DNA of 43,279 nt from Pelagibacteraceae bacterium (GCA_008638225.1 VTPP01000007.1:1-43279), one strand, 5' to 3'. Positions 30,030 to 39,296 are shown, counted from the first letter of the stretch. The notes: generated by a model not told the origin, from the letters alone. Translations and numbers: made by a program.

Positions 30030-31091
30030 ATGCGGTCTGTTTATATTAGGCCACTAAACTTTATTTATGGAAGTGATGCTAAATATCAAATTAAAAAAAA
30101 ATTAGCTCTACCTTTGTGTGGTATCAGCGAAATTGCATTTTCTAATATTGAAATTATTAATAAAAAACATAAACAAAAAAAAATTATCTCTGTTTCACAT
30201 ATTTCGAAATTACACAAAACTGATAGAAATCAAGTTCTCAAAGATCTTAATAACATAAAAAAAAAAAGAGAATCGATTTTTAATTTAAGCTTATTAAGAC
30301 CAGTGATTATGGGAGTCTTAAATATAACCCCAGATAGTTTTTCTGATGGTGGAAAATTTTATCAATCTAAAAAAGCAATAGAGCATGCAAAAAAAATGGT
30401 TATGCAAGGAGCACAAATTATTGATGTTGGAGGAGAATCTACAAGACCTGGTGCCAAATTAATTCCTGATGAACAAGAATGCAAAAGAGTTATTGGCATT
30501 ATTCAAAAAATAAAAAATTTAAAAAATAGTATTGTTTCGATTGATACAAGAAAAAGCATGGTAATGAAAAAAGCAGTTGAGGCGGGAGCTAAAATTATTA
30601 ATGATGTATCGGCCTTAGATTTTGATCCGGACTCTGAAGAGGTTGTTATTAAATTAAAAAAGCCAATTATACTAAATCACTCTCAAGGAACTCCTGAAAT
30701 AATGCAAAATAATCCAAGTTATAGAAATGTATTGATAGATATTTATGATTATTTTGAGGAAAAGATAAGAAGGCTGGAGCAAAAAGGGTTAAAAAAAAAA
30801 CAAATTATTCTTGATCCAGGAATTGGCTTTGGAAAAAACGTTAAGCATAATTTAACTTTAATTAGTAATATTTCTTTTTTTCACTCTCTTGGATGCCCAT
30901 TAATGCTAGGACCATCCAGGAAAAGTTTTATTGGAAAGATAATGGGAGAAAGAGATACTATTTCAAGAATAGGCGGTACGATATCATCAGTAATAATTGG
31001 TGCAAATCAAGGAGTTCAGTTTTTTAGGGTGCATGATATAAAAGAAATTAACGAGGCATTATCTATTAATTCAGCATTACGAAGCATTTAA
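30030..31091 (+). CDS. folP: Dihydropteroate synthase with N-terminal extension
   Basis: Joins p-aminobenzoate to the pterin pyrophosphate in folate synthesis. The catalytic TIM barrel starts at about residue 91: PVIMGVLNITPDSFSDGG (91-108), IIDVGGESTRPGA, SIDTRKS, IINDVSALD, LDPGIGFGKN and LGPSRKSFIG. The preceding ~90 residues (MRSVYIRPLNFIYGSDA onward) form an extra domain seen in alphaproteobacterial homologues and of unclear role. It is 9 bp behind ftsH and overlaps glmM by one base. Confidence 0.95.
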   Translation: MRSVYIRPLNFIYGSDAKYQIKKKLALPLCGISEIAFSNIEIINKKHKQKKIISVSHISKLHKTDRNQVLKDLNNIKKKRESIFNLSLLRPVIMGVLNITPDSFSDGGKFYQSKKAIEHAKKMVMQGAQIIDVGGESTRPGAKLIPDEQECKRVIGIIQKIKNLKNSIVSIDTRKSMVMKKAVEAGAKIINDVSALDFDPDSEEVVIKLKKPIILNHSQGTPEIMQNNPSYRNVLIDIYDYFEEKIRRLEQKGLKKKQIILDPGIGFGKNVKHNLTLISNISFFHSLGCPLMLGPSRKSFIGKIMGERDTISRIGGTISSVIIGANQGVQFFRVHDIKEINEALSINSALRSI

Positions 31092-32416
31092 TGAAAAAAT
31101 ATTTTGGTACAGATGGTATTAGAGGAACAGTTAATGAAGGTAATATTACCGGACAACATTTTTACAAATTTGGATTAGCTGCTGGAAGTTTTTTCAAAAT
31201 TAAAGATAAAAAAAAACATTTAGCTATCATCGCTAAAGATACGAGAATATCTGGATATATGTTAGAGCCTGCTTTGGTATCTGGCTTAACATCTGCTGGG
31301 ATGCACGTAATTACTTTTGGACCCATTCCTACTAATGCCTTAGCAATGTTAACAAGGTCTATGAAAGCAGATATGGGAATCATGATTACCGCATCTCATA
31401 ATCCATATCATGACAATGGTCTTAAATTATTTGGACCAGATGGATTAAAATTGTCAGATAAAGTCGAAAAAAAAATTGAAAAATTAATTGATCAAAAACA
31501 ATCTAAATTATTAGTGCCGGTAGAAGAGCTTGGACGAGTTACAAGATTAGAAGATGGAAATGAACGATATATTGAAATTTTAAAAAGTAATTTTCCAGAA
31601 AGTTTCACTCTTAACGGAATGAAAGTAGTTATCGATTGTGCGAATGGAGCCGGGTACAAATCTGCTCCGAAAATATTAAAGGAACTAGGAGCCACTGTTT
31701 TTTCTTTAGGCGTAAATCCAGATGGAATAAATATTAATGAAAATTGCGGCTCCACTCACCCCGAAGCTATGCGTCAAGCAGTTAAAAAACACAAAGCAGA
31801 TCTTGGTATTGCGTTGGATGGGGATGCAGATCGATTAATATTATGTGATGAGCAAGGAACTATAATTGATGGCGATCAAATCATTGGAATGATTGCGACT
31901 AGATGGAATAAGAAAAAAATTTTAGAAGGTGGAGTGGTGGGAACTCTAATGAGTAATTTAGGACTAGAACAGCATTTCAAAAAAAATAATATTAAATTTG
32001 CCAGAGCGGATGTTGGTGATCGTTATGTGAAAGAAAAGATGCAAAAATTAGAATACAATTTAGGAGGAGAGCAATCCGGTCATATTATTCTTGGTGACTT
32101 TACAACCACTGGTGATGGACTTTTAGTGGCTCTCGAAGTTTTATTTTCTATGCGCAAAGGATCAAAAGCAAGTAAGTTACTTAAAGTATTCAAAGCTGTT
32201 CCACAAATATTAGAAAACAAAATAGTAAAAGATAAAAATATTATCAAAAGTAAATCATGTATTTCCGCAATTAAAAAAGCAGAAAAATTATTAGGGGATA
32301 AAGGAAGATTGTTAGTACGAAAATCTGGTACAGAACCAAAGATCAGAATCATGGGAGAATCTCATGATAAAAAATTGTTAGCAAAAGCTATTAGTATTGT
32401 ATCAAAAGCAATTTAG
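31091..32416 (+). CDS. glmM: Phosphoglucosamine mutase
   Basis: Converts glucosamine-6-phosphate to glucosamine-1-phosphate for UDP-GlcNAc, the precursor of peptidoglycan and lipid A. The 441 residues start KYFGTDGIRGTVNEG; the phosphorylated serine is Ser102 in MITASHNPYHDNG; the metal loop is ALDGDADRLI; the sugar loop is LGGEQSGHII and the phosphate loop RKSGTEPKIRIM. It is chained by one-base overlaps to folP (before) and thiD (after). Confidence 0.97.
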   Translation: MKKYFGTDGIRGTVNEGNITGQHFYKFGLAAGSFFKIKDKKKHLAIIAKDTRISGYMLEPALVSGLTSAGMHVITFGPIPTNALAMLTRSMKADMGIMITASHNPYHDNGLKLFGPDGLKLSDKVEKKIEKLIDQKQSKLLVPVEELGRVTRLEDGNERYIEILKSNFPESFTLNGMKVVIDCANGAGYKSAPKILKELGATVFSLGVNPDGININENCGSTHPEAMRQAVKKHKADLGIALDGDADRLILCDEQGTIIDGDQIIGMIATRWNKKKILEGGVVGTLMSNLGLEQHFKKNNIKFARADVGDRYVKEKMQKLEYNLGGEQSGHIILGDFTTTGDGLLVALEVLFSMRKGSKASKLLKVFKAVPQILENKIVKDKNIIKSKSCISAIKKAEKLLGDKGRLLVRKSGTEPKIRIMGESHDKKLLAKAISIVSKAI

Positions 32417-33228
32417 TGAAACCAAGAACTAAAATTCTAATTATAGCAGGCTCAGATTCATCTGGCGGTGCTGGAATTCAAGCTGATATTAAAACCGTTA
32501 CAGCTTTAGGTGGCTATGCCATGACAGCAGTTACAGCTATTACCGCTCAAAATACAACGGGAGTATCTTCTATTGTTCCAGTTTCTCCAAAAGAAATTTC
32601 TAAACAAATATTATTTACTGCAAAAGATATCAAACCTGACTCTATCAAAATTGGCATGTTACATTCAAAAGAAGTTATTAAAGAAGTAATTAAATCACTG
32701 GCAAATATAAAAAATAAAAGAATAGTTTTAGATCCTGTGATGATTGCCAAAAGTGGAACCAAACTTATTGATAATCAGGCAATATCGATTTTAAGAGATG
32801 AGTTAATAAGTAAAGTTTTTTTAATAACACCTAACATACCAGAAGCAGAAGTTTTAATTGGTAAAAAAATTAAAACTTTCGATGAAATGATCCTTGCTGC
32901 TTATGCCCTTATACAAATGGGAGCAAATAATGTTTTAATTAAAGGTGGCCATTTAAAGAATAAATGGGTTCAAGATATTTTGGTTAATACAAAAGAACTG
33001 CATGTGTTCAAAAATAAAAAAATTACTACAAAAAATACCCATGGGACCGGTTGCACTTTATCCTCAGCTATAGCAACGTTTTTAGGCTGTGGAAAACCTC
33101 TGCACAAAGCGTGTGAACTTGGAATTAGATATGTTAATAATGCAATTAGATCCAATCTTAATTATGGAAAGGGTCATGGGCCAGTAAATCATTTAACCTC
33201 TGTAGAACTACATAACAAATTTAAATAA
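32416..33228 (+). CDS. thiD: HMP / HMP-phosphate kinase
   Basis: Ribokinase-fold kinase that phosphorylates hydroxymethylpyrimidine twice in thiamine synthesis or salvage. The 270 residues have AGSDSSGGAGIQADIKT (residues ~11-27), LDPVMIAKSG and the C-terminal anion-hole motif THGTGCTLSSAIA. The start is GTG at 32416, sharing its G with the glmM TAG stop; the frame leaves no space for another start ahead of the core. No thiC is visible, so whether HMP is made or imported cannot be judged here. Confidence 0.95.
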   Translation: MKPRTKILIIAGSDSSGGAGIQADIKTVTALGGYAMTAVTAITAQNTTGVSSIVPVSPKEISKQILFTAKDIKPDSIKIGMLHSKEVIKEVIKSLANIKNKRIVLDPVMIAKSGTKLIDNQAISILRDELISKVFLITPNIPEAEVLIGKKIKTFDEMILAAYALIQMGANNVLIKGGHLKNKWVQDILVNTKELHVFKNKKITTKNTHGTGCTLSSAIATFLGCGKPLHKACELGIRYVNNAIRSNLNYGKGHGPVNHLTSVELHNKFK

Positions 33229-34521
33229 ATGAAAAATATAGTTGTTGTTGGATCTCAATGGGGAGATGAGGGAAAAGGAAAGATTGTTGATTGGCTATCC
33301 GAGCAGGCAGATATAGTCGTCAGATTTCAGGGCGGTCACAATGCGGGGCACACGTTAGTCATAGACGGAAAAGTTTACAAATTAAAATTATTACCATCAG
33401 GAATTGTTAGACAAGATAAAATATCAGTTATTGGAAACGGTGTTGTGGTTGATCCGTGGGCATTACTTGATGAAATAACACAAATAGAAAAACAAGGTGT
33501 CAAGGTTACAGAAGATAATTTGATTTTAGCAGAAACAGCAAATTTAATTATGCCATTTCACAGAGAGATGGATGAAATCAGAGAGGATTCAGCAGGAAAA
33601 GGAAAAATAGGAACTACACGAAGAGGCATTGGTCCGGCATACGAAGATAAAGTTGGTAGACGCTCTATTCGTGTGATGGATTTAAAATCAGAGTCTAATC
33701 TAGCAAACCGATTAGAAATAGTGCTGGAACATCACAATGCTATTCGAAAAGGCCTAAAGAAAAAGGTTTTCAAAAAAGATGATCTTATGAAAGATCTTCT
33801 AAAAATTGCTCCAGAAATTTTAAAGTTTTCCCAACCGGTATGGAGAAAAATGGATCAATTTAGAAAAGAGGGAAAAAAAATATTATTTGAAGGGGCTCAG
33901 GGAATTCTACTAGATGTGGATCACGGAACTTACCCTTATGTAACCTCATCCAATACTGTGGCAGGAGCAGCAGCAATTGGAACTGGTTGTGGTCCTAATG
34001 TTATTGATTATGTACTTGGAATTACAAAGGCATACACGACAAGAGTTGGAGAAGGGCCTTTTCCTACAGAACTAAAAGATTCAACAGGAGAATTGCTTGG
34101 AAAAAGAGGAAATGAATTTGGAACGGTCACAGGAAGAAAAAGACGTTGTGGTTGGTTTGATGCTGTTTTAGTTAGGCAAACAGTTAAAGTATCAGGAATT
34201 AATGGAATTGCACTTACGAAACTGGATGTGTTAGATGCATGTGATGAAATTAAGATGTGCGTAGAGTATGATTTGGATGGAGAAAAATTAGATTACTTAC
34301 CAGCTTCAGCGGAAGATCAAGCAAGGGTAAAACCGATTTATAAAACATTTAAGGGATGGATGAAAAGTACCCTTGGCACAAGAAATTATGATGAATTGCC
34401 TCAGCAAGCTAAAATATATTTAAGTGAACTAGAAGATTTTATAGGAGCTAAAATTTCAAGTATTTCTACAAGTCCAGAACGGGAAGACACAATACTTGTT
34501 GAAAATCCTTTTAAACTTTAA
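33229..34521 (+). CDS. purA: Adenylosuccinate synthetase
   Basis: GTP-dependent first step from IMP to AMP. The 430 residues begin with the P-loop-like [18 protein letters not shown], followed by [46 protein letters not shown] ([10 protein letters not shown] and [10 protein letters not shown]) and [13 protein letters not shown]. It directly abuts thiD and ends the plus-strand run; its stop shares the palindrome TTAA with the rpoH stop on the other strand. Confidence 0.98.
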   Translation: MKNIVVVGSQWGDEGKGKIVDWLSEQADIVVRFQGGHNAGHTLVIDGKVYKLKLLPSGIVRQDKISVIGNGVVVDPWALLDEITQIEKQGVKVTEDNLILAETANLIMPFHREMDEIREDSAGKGKIGTTRRGIGPAYEDKVGRRSIRVMDLKSESNLANRLEIVLEHHNAIRKGLKKKVFKKDDLMKDLLKIAPEILKFSQPVWRKMDQFRKEGKKILFEGAQGILLDVDHGTYPYVTSSNTVAGAAAIGTGCGPNVIDYVLGITKAYTTRVGEGPFPTELKDSTGELLGKRGNEFGTVTGRKRRCGWFDAVLVRQTVKVSGINGIALTKLDVLDACDEIKMCVEYDLDGEKLDYLPASAEDQARVKPIYKTFKGWMKSTLGTRNYDELPQQAKIYLSELEDFIGAKISSISTSPEREDTILVENPFKL

Positions 34522-35420
34522 TTAACCGATAGTTGTTTGGGTTGCTTGATATTTTCAAGCATAGCTTTTTGAACTTTTTCAAAAGCTCTATTTTCAATTT
34601 GACGAATTCGTTCTCTACTAACTTTATATTTTTGGCTTAGCTCTTCTAAAGTTTTTGGTTCATCAATTAGTCTTCGGTCGTATAAAATTTCTTTTTCTCT
34701 TTCATCTAAAACGTGCAGTGCATTTTTTAATAATGCCTGTCTTTGGTTAAGCTCTTGTCTTTGTGAAATTTGTAACTCTTGATCAGCTTCTTCATCAACC
34801 ACCCAATCTTGCCATTCCGCATCACCTTCTTCATTACCCACTTGAGCATTAAGAGAATGTTCATGTCCTGCAAGGCGCTGGTTCATAGAAACAACCTCAT
34901 CTTCTCTAACATTTAATTGATTAGCAATTTCTGTAACATGCTCTGGCAAAAGATCTCCTTGTTCTGCAGCAAAAATTTGGTTTTTTATTTTTTTTAAATT
35001 AAAAAATAATTTTTTTTGTGCAGATGTAGTTCCAATTTTAACTAAACTCCAAGAACGCAAAACATATTCCTGGATAGAAGCTTTAATCCACCATATCGCA
35101 TATGTGGTTAGTCTAAATCCTTTTTCAGGATCAAATTTTTTAACAGCTTGCATCAGTCCAATGTTGCCTTCAGAAACAAGTTCGCTTACTGGTAATCCAT
35201 AACCACGATAGCCCATTGCAATTTTTGCAACTAATCGTAAATGACTTGTAACTAACTTATGAGCAGCTTCCTTATCTCCTTTATCTCTCCAATTTTTGGC
35301 AAGCACATACTCTTCTGCTGCATCAAGCATTGGAAATTTTCTAATTTTAGATAAATAGGAAGCAAAACTTCCCTCGGGAGTAAGTACAGGTACATTTGTT
35401 GGTGCAAGGTCTTTGCTCAT
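34518..35420 (-). CDS. rpoH: RNA polymerase heat-shock sigma factor RpoH (sigma-32)
   Basis: 300-residue sigma-70 family factor. Region 2 is visible as [21 protein letters not shown] and [17 protein letters not shown] (residues ~81-120). The RpoH box, QKKLFFNLK at 135-143, distinguishes it from housekeeping sigma factors. Region 4 with the helix-turn-helix lies at the end ([20 protein letters not shown]). It follows rluD after 43 bp and overlaps the convergent purA stop by 4 bp. The ATG lacks a Shine-Dalgarno. Confidence 0.96.
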   Translation of the reverse strand: MSKDLAPTNVPVLTPEGSFASYLSKIRKFPMLDAAEEYVLAKNWRDKGDKEAAHKLVTSHLRLVAKIAMGYRGYGLPVSELVSEGNIGLMQAVKKFDPEKGFRLTTYAIWWIKASIQEYVLRSWSLVKIGTTSAQKKLFFNLKKIKNQIFAAEQGDLLPEHVTEIANQLNVREDEVVSMNQRLAGHEHSLNAQVGNEEGDAEWQDWVVDEEADQELQISQRQELNQRQALLKNALHVLDEREKEILYDRRLIDEPKTLEELSQKYKVSRERIRQIENRAFEKVQKAMLENIKQPKQLSVN

Positions 35421-35430
35421 ATCTAAGTAA

Positions 35431-35459
35431 TTATTTAATTTCTAAAATAAAAAAAACAA
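35431..35459 (-). promoter_or_regulatory. Candidate promoter of rpoH
   Basis: On the minus strand TTGTTT (35454-35459) is followed after about 17 nt by an AAATAA/AATAAT-like hexamer (35431-35437), roughly 10-12 nt before the rpoH ATG. The 43-bp rluD-rpoH gap is otherwise A/T-rich and holds no hairpin. Weak match. Confidence 0.3.
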
Positions 35460-35463
35460 GGGA

Positions 35464-36447
35464 TCAATTTCCAAGTCTTTTTAACATTTTCTGTAACTTT
35501 AACAAATCTTTAGGCAATTCTGTGGTAAAAAAAAGTTCTTCTTTAGTTTTAGGATGAATAAAGCCTAACGATTGTGCGTGCAGTGCTTGGAAATTTATTT
35601 CTTCAATTATTTTTTGTAATTCTGGATCAATATCTCTAATTTTTCTCATTTTGCTTCCATACATTTGATCACCTAAAATAGGATTTTTTTTATGGGCTAG
35701 GTGAACCCGTATTTGATGCGTTCTTCCAGTTTCTAATTGACACTCTATCAAACTAATATCAGGTATTGTTTTTCCTTTAAAAATTTCTAAAGTTTTATAA
35801 TTAGTAATTGCATCCTTACCGCTGGCAACATCAGCGCTCATTTTTTGCCTGTTGTACCTACTTCTTCCTATTAAAGTTTCTATTCTACCGTGTATTGGCT
35901 TCATCATTCCCCAGACAAAAGCTAGATAAGTTCTTTGTGTTGTATGTTCTTCAAATTGTTTAGCTAGTTCATTATGAGCAATATCGTTTTTTGCAACCAC
36001 TAATAACCCAGAGGTATCTTTATCAATTCTGTGAACAATGCCAGGCCTGAGTTCTCCATTAATTCCAGATAAATTTCCTTTGCAGTGATGAAGGAGAGCA
36101 TTTACTAAAGTACCATCAGGATTGCCAGCACCAGGGTGGACCACCATGCCAATCGGTTTATTTACTACAAGCAAATCATCGTCTTCATAGACAATATCTA
36201 TTGGAATTTTTTGAGGCTTAATGTCTGTGGTAATAGCCTCCGGAACTACTAGTTCCACTTCATCACCAAAATTTACCTTTTTTGAACTCTCATCAATTGG
36301 TTTTCCATTTACAAAAAGTCCTCCTTCTTTAATTAATTTATTAATTTTAGTTCTGCTAAATGAAGGCAATTCCTCAACAATAAAGTGATCAACGCGCTTA
36401 GCATTTTGTTCTTCTGAAACAGTAAAGTTGTATTTTTTATTTGGCAT
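35464..36447 (-). CDS. rluD: Ribosomal large subunit pseudouridine synthase (RluD family)
   Basis: 327 residues. An N-terminal S4 RNA-binding domain (~residues 16-75, RVDHFIVEELPSFSRTKINKLI) precedes the RluA-family catalytic core with VVNKPIGMVVHPG and GIVHRIDKDTSGLLVVAKN, whose first Asp after HRI is the catalytic residue, then LETGRTHQIRVH. RluD modifies helix 69 of 23S rRNA in E. coli; RluC/RluD subfamily choice is by the S4 domain and length. The start is only 22 bp from the divergent tRNA gene. rluD followed by rpoH is a common alphaproteobacterial order. Confidence 0.93.
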   Translation of the reverse strand: MPNKKYNFTVSEEQNAKRVDHFIVEELPSFSRTKINKLIKEGGLFVNGKPIDESSKKVNFGDEVELVVPEAITTDIKPQKIPIDIVYEDDDLLVVNKPIGMVVHPGAGNPDGTLVNALLHHCKGNLSGINGELRPGIVHRIDKDTSGLLVVAKNDIAHNELAKQFEEHTTQRTYLAFVWGMMKPIHGRIETLIGRSRYNRQKMSADVASGKDAITNYKTLEIFKGKTIPDISLIECQLETGRTHQIRVHLAHKKNPILGDQMYGSKMRKIRDIDPELQKIIEEINFQALHAQSLGFIHPKTKEELFFTTELPKDLLKLQKMLKRLGN

Positions 36448-36452
36448 TATCT

Positions 36453-36461
36453 TGTTATAAT
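36453..36461 (+). promoter_or_regulatory. Extended -10 promoter of tRNA-Arg
   Basis: TG-T-TATAAT: a consensus -10 hexamer (36456-36461) preceded by the TG of an extended -10, ending 8 nt before the mature tRNA 5' end. A 17-nt spacer leads to an unimpressive T-rich -35 inside the rluD coding region. On the minus strand the same A/T block reads TATTAT and could serve rluD. Confidence 0.6.
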
Positions 36462-36469
36462 ATCTTAAT

Positions 36470-36544
36470 GGTCTTGTAGTGAAATGGATATCATGCTTGT
36501 CTTCGAAACAAGCGTTTTAGGTTCGAATCCTAACAAGACCACCA
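36470..36544 (+). tRNA. tRNA-Arg(TCG)
   Basis: Full cloverleaf: acceptor GGTCTTG (36470-36476) pairs with CAAGACC (36534-36540); D arm GTGA/TCAT (36479-36482, 36491-36494); anticodon stem CTTGT/ACAAG (36496-36500, 36508-36512) with loop CTTCGAA and anticodon TCG at 36503-36505; T arm TTAGG/CCTAA around TTCGAAT (36517-36533). The variable loop is 4 nt. The discriminator is A36541, and CCA is encoded at 36542-36544. The anticodon reads CGA and, by wobble, other CGN arginine codons. Confidence 0.95.
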
Positions 36545-36564
36545 AATACTTGTTGTCTTCTAAA

Positions 36565-37356
36565 TTATTCACCAACATTAATTAAACTACCTTTGATCTT
36601 TGCAGTTTTGAAAGAATAGTAAAAGGTACAAATAGCTAAAAATAAATAAATCATATTTAGCATCAATGCATAATAAATATTTGAGTAGTGCACCGTATTT
36701 GTAATTAATATGGATCTTGTTTCTTCAAAAATGTGAGCGAGTGGTAATGCAAGTGCAATGGGTTGTAGCCAATTTGGTAAAATCTCAACTGGATAATAAA
36801 TACAACCAATCGGAGCGATAAAAAATAAACTTGCCCAAGCAATATTTTCAAAAGAGGGACCAAATCTAACTAGACCAGCAGTAACAAGTAGCCCTAAAGT
36901 AATTCCAAAAATGTATAAGCTGAGTAATAGTAAAATGAGCGGATATCCAAGCTCAAGAAGCGATATACCAAAAAGAGGAATGGCAATTAATACCGCAGGA
37001 ACAAGTCCTATCATTGTTCTCAAAAGAGCAGTGCAGGTTAAGGCAATTACAATTTCACTAATTTTAATAGGAGATACAAATAAGTTAATTAAGTTTCTGC
37101 TCCAAATCTCTTCTAAAAAAAGCATGTTATAACTAATGCTAGATCTAAATAAAAAATCATAGAGTATTGCAGCACTTAGAATAATACCGGCTGTATTGTT
37201 AAAATAAGAGCTGTGCATCGTAAAAAACTTCGAAACAAAACCCCATAAAATAATCTGGACCGTTGGCCAGTAGATCAAATCAACAATCCTAGGAAGAGAT
37301 GCTTTAATCAAATAAAAATGTCTAAGCATTAAAGATAAAATTCTTCTAATCTTCAT
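36565..37356 (-). CDS. ABC-2 type transporter permease
   Basis: 263-residue membrane protein with about six membrane segments, of the ABC-2 exporter class: LPRIVDLIYWPTVQIILWGF near the N-terminus (in two halves, RIVDLIYWPTVQI and ILWGF), a central FVSPIKISEIV loop, and the late segment SLFFIAPIGCIYYPVEILP typical of ABC-2 permeases. It overlaps the ATPase gene by 11 bp, so the two form one exporter. The substrate is unknown; related systems move drugs, lipids or polysaccharides. Confidence 0.87.
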   Translation of the reverse strand: MKIRRILSLMLRHFYLIKASLPRIVDLIYWPTVQIILWGFVSKFFTMHSSYFNNTAGIILSAAILYDFLFRSSISYNMLFLEEIWSRNLINLFVSPIKISEIVIALTCTALLRTMIGLVPAVLIAIPLFGISLLELGYPLILLLLSLYIFGITLGLLVTAGLVRFGPSFENIAWASLFFIAPIGCIYYPVEILPNWLQPIALALPLAHIFEETRSILITNTVHYSNIYYALMLNMIYLFLAICTFYYSFKTAKIKGSLINVGE

Positions 37357-38071
37357 TTTGCCTCGCTAATTTAAGAAATACTTCTTCTAAATCATGTCTC
37401 CCATGTTTTTTAATTAATTCACCTGTTGTTCCTTCGTCAATAATAGACCCTTCTTTCATCATTAATACGTAATCACTCAATCTTGTGACCTCATCCATAT
37501 TGTGAGATGCTAGTAAAATAGCCATGGAGTTTTTCTTTTTATAAGTTTCTAAAAATGTTCTAATAAAGTCTCCAGTGTCAGGATCCAGACTGGCAGTAGG
37601 CTCATCCAAAAGAAGAATTTTTGGGTCATTAATAATAGATTTAGCAAGCGAGACTCTGTTTCTTTGACCAGAAGAAAGTTCACCAGTTTTTTTATATAAA
37701 ATAGGAGCTAAATTTAATTCTTCTACTAGCTGTTCAATTTTTGCTTTAGCATTAGAAATTTCATACATCATTGCATACACATTTAGATTTTCTATTACTT
37801 TTAATTTTTTTGGTAACTCCACATAAGGAGAGGCAAAATTCATTTTTGCTAAATAATGATGATCTTTAGTTAATATTTTATTATTAATAGTAATAGTTCC
37901 CGAGGTAGGAGTGATTAATCCAAGAATCATTGCGATCGTAGTGGTTTTTCCACATCCATTTGGTCCTAGTAACGCAACTGTTTGGTTTTGCGAAATAGAA
38001 AAATTAATTTTTTTTACTGCCTCAAATTTACCGAATATTTTTTGTAGATTACTAATTTCTAATTGTTTCAT
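37346..38071 (-). CDS. ABC transporter ATP-binding protein
   Basis: 241-residue nucleotide-binding domain with Walker A GPNGCGKTT (residues ~35-43), Q-loop near FASPYVELPK, signature LSSGQRNRVSLAKS, Walker B ILLLDEPTASLD and the switch histidine in LASHNMDEV. The family is that of ABC-2 exporters (CcmA/NodI-like). It overlaps sua5 by 4 bp and the permease by 11 bp, so sua5-ATPase-permease is one minus-strand unit. No substrate-binding protein is nearby, supporting export. Confidence 0.93.
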   Translation of the reverse strand: MKQLEISNLQKIFGKFEAVKKINFSISQNQTVALLGPNGCGKTTTIAMILGLITPTSGTITINNKILTKDHHYLAKMNFASPYVELPKKLKVIENLNVYAMMYEISNAKAKIEQLVEELNLAPILYKKTGELSSGQRNRVSLAKSIINDPKILLLDEPTASLDPDTGDFIRTFLETYKKKNSMAILLASHNMDEVTRLSDYVLMMKEGSIIDEGTTGELIKKHGRHDLEEVFLKLARQNED

Positions 38072-39015
38072 TTTGATGCCCTGTTCAGTCTGTCATTGAT
38101 TGCTTTGCCAATTCCTTTATTAGGAATTTTAGTGATAGAAACAGAGCTATATCCTAATTCTTTGATTTTACGTAGATAAACATAAAGATTTTTTGCCGCT
38201 TCTTGTAGGGACGATTGTTTACTAAGAAAAAAAATATTTTTAGCCGGTTTATATTTTCCAAATACCAATAAAGCCCCATCTTTTTTTGCCTTTGTTTTAT
38301 TTAGATATACAGGAATACCTGGTGAGTAGTGTTTCTTAAATTGACCTGGAGCAATAACATCTCCTTTATGTTTTTTTTCAAACACTCTTTTATTCAAAAC
38401 TTTAGAAATCATTTGAGCAGTGATTGCCCCTGGTCTTAAAATATTGATAGTAGATCCAAGAGATATAACTGTAGATTCTAATCCTATACTTGTTTTTTTA
38501 GAATGTAGTATAAGAGGAATTTTGTCTCCAAATTCTTTTTGAACATCGATAGCTCTAGTCGTGCTAACTTGATTGCTAAGATTGGCACTAGGAGCAGCTA
38601 TAGGAACGCCAGATTGTTTTAGAACTGATAAAAATGTTTTATTCTTAGGAATTCTGCAAGCAATTTGTTTTTTACTATTTAATACTAATTTTGAAATCTT
38701 AGACCCTTTTTTTAATGAAAGTATGTATGTTAATGGACCTGGAGAAAAGTGTTTTGCCAATCTGATTAATTGATCATTTATTACTACTTCCTTATGCATT
38801 GCCGCAAGACTTGGAAAATGAACAATTAGAGGATTGTTTTTGGGTCTATTTTTTAAAGAATATATTTTTTTGATAGCATCGTTTCGGTACGCATTTCCAG
38901 CAAGACCATAAACTGTTTCTGTGGGTATCGCTATAACAGCACCAGATTTTATGAGCTTAGTAGCTTTTGCTAAATTTTTTTTATTTGGTTTGTAAATATT
39001 TGAATAGAATTTCAT
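38068..39015 (-). CDS. tsaC: Threonylcarbamoyl-AMP synthase (Sua5 type)
   Basis: Makes threonylcarbamoyl-adenylate for t6A37 modification of ANN-decoding tRNAs. The 315 residues have the YrdC domain (KSGAVIAIPTETVYGLAGNA at ~23-42 read as GAVIAIPTETVYGLAGNA, LKNRPKNNPLIVH, VPIAAPSANLSN, STVISL) plus a C-terminal Sua5 domain joined by APGQFKKHYSPGIPVYL. The long Sua5 form is therefore present rather than short TsaC. It is divergent from xseB with only 15 bp between start codons. Confidence 0.94.
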   Translation of the reverse strand: MKFYSNIYKPNKKNLAKATKLIKSGAVIAIPTETVYGLAGNAYRNDAIKKIYSLKNRPKNNPLIVHFPSLAAMHKEVVINDQLIRLAKHFSPGPLTYILSLKKGSKISKLVLNSKKQIACRIPKNKTFLSVLKQSGVPIAAPSANLSNQVSTTRAIDVQKEFGDKIPLILHSKKTSIGLESTVISLGSTINILRPGAITAQMISKVLNKRVFEKKHKGDVIAPGQFKKHYSPGIPVYLNKTKAKKDGALLVFGKYKPAKNIFFLSKQSSLQEAAKNLYVYLRKIKELGYSSVSITKIPNKGIGKAINDRLNRASK

Positions 39016-39030
39016 TGTTAAATATTTATT

Positions 39031-39291
39031 ATGCTTTTGATGAAAAAAAACAATATTCCAGCTGACATAGAAAAGCTATCTTTTGAACAGGCTTTAGAGC
39101 AATTAGAGCAGATTGTCTCCAAATTAGAAGACGGTAGTGCGCAGTTGGAGGAGTCGATTGATGAATACACCAGAGGCATTCAATTAAAAAAACATTGCGA
39201 GTCCAAATTAAAAGAAGCCACCATGAAGGTGGAGCAGATTAGTATTGATAAAGAAGGTAACATAAGTAAAAAAGATTTTGTTAGGGAGTAA
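39031..39291 (+). CDS. xseB: Exodeoxyribonuclease VII small subunit
   Basis: 86-residue helical protein with the XseB core LSFEQALEQLEQIVSKLEDG and the helix LEESIDEYTRGIQLKKHCE. It forms the multimeric small subunit of exonuclease VII. Two starts are possible: ATG at 39031 (MLLMKKNN) or ATG at 39040 (MKKNNIPAD); the second is closer to usual lengths and leaves 24 bp to the sua5 start. No clear Shine-Dalgarno. The xseB-ispA-dxs order is classic; the large subunit xseA is not in the window. Confidence 0.92.
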   Translation: MLLMKKNNIPADIEKLSFEQALEQLEQIVSKLEDGSAQLEESIDEYTRGIQLKKHCESKLKEATMKVEQISIDKEGNISKKDFVRE

Positions 39292-39296
39292 TAAGT

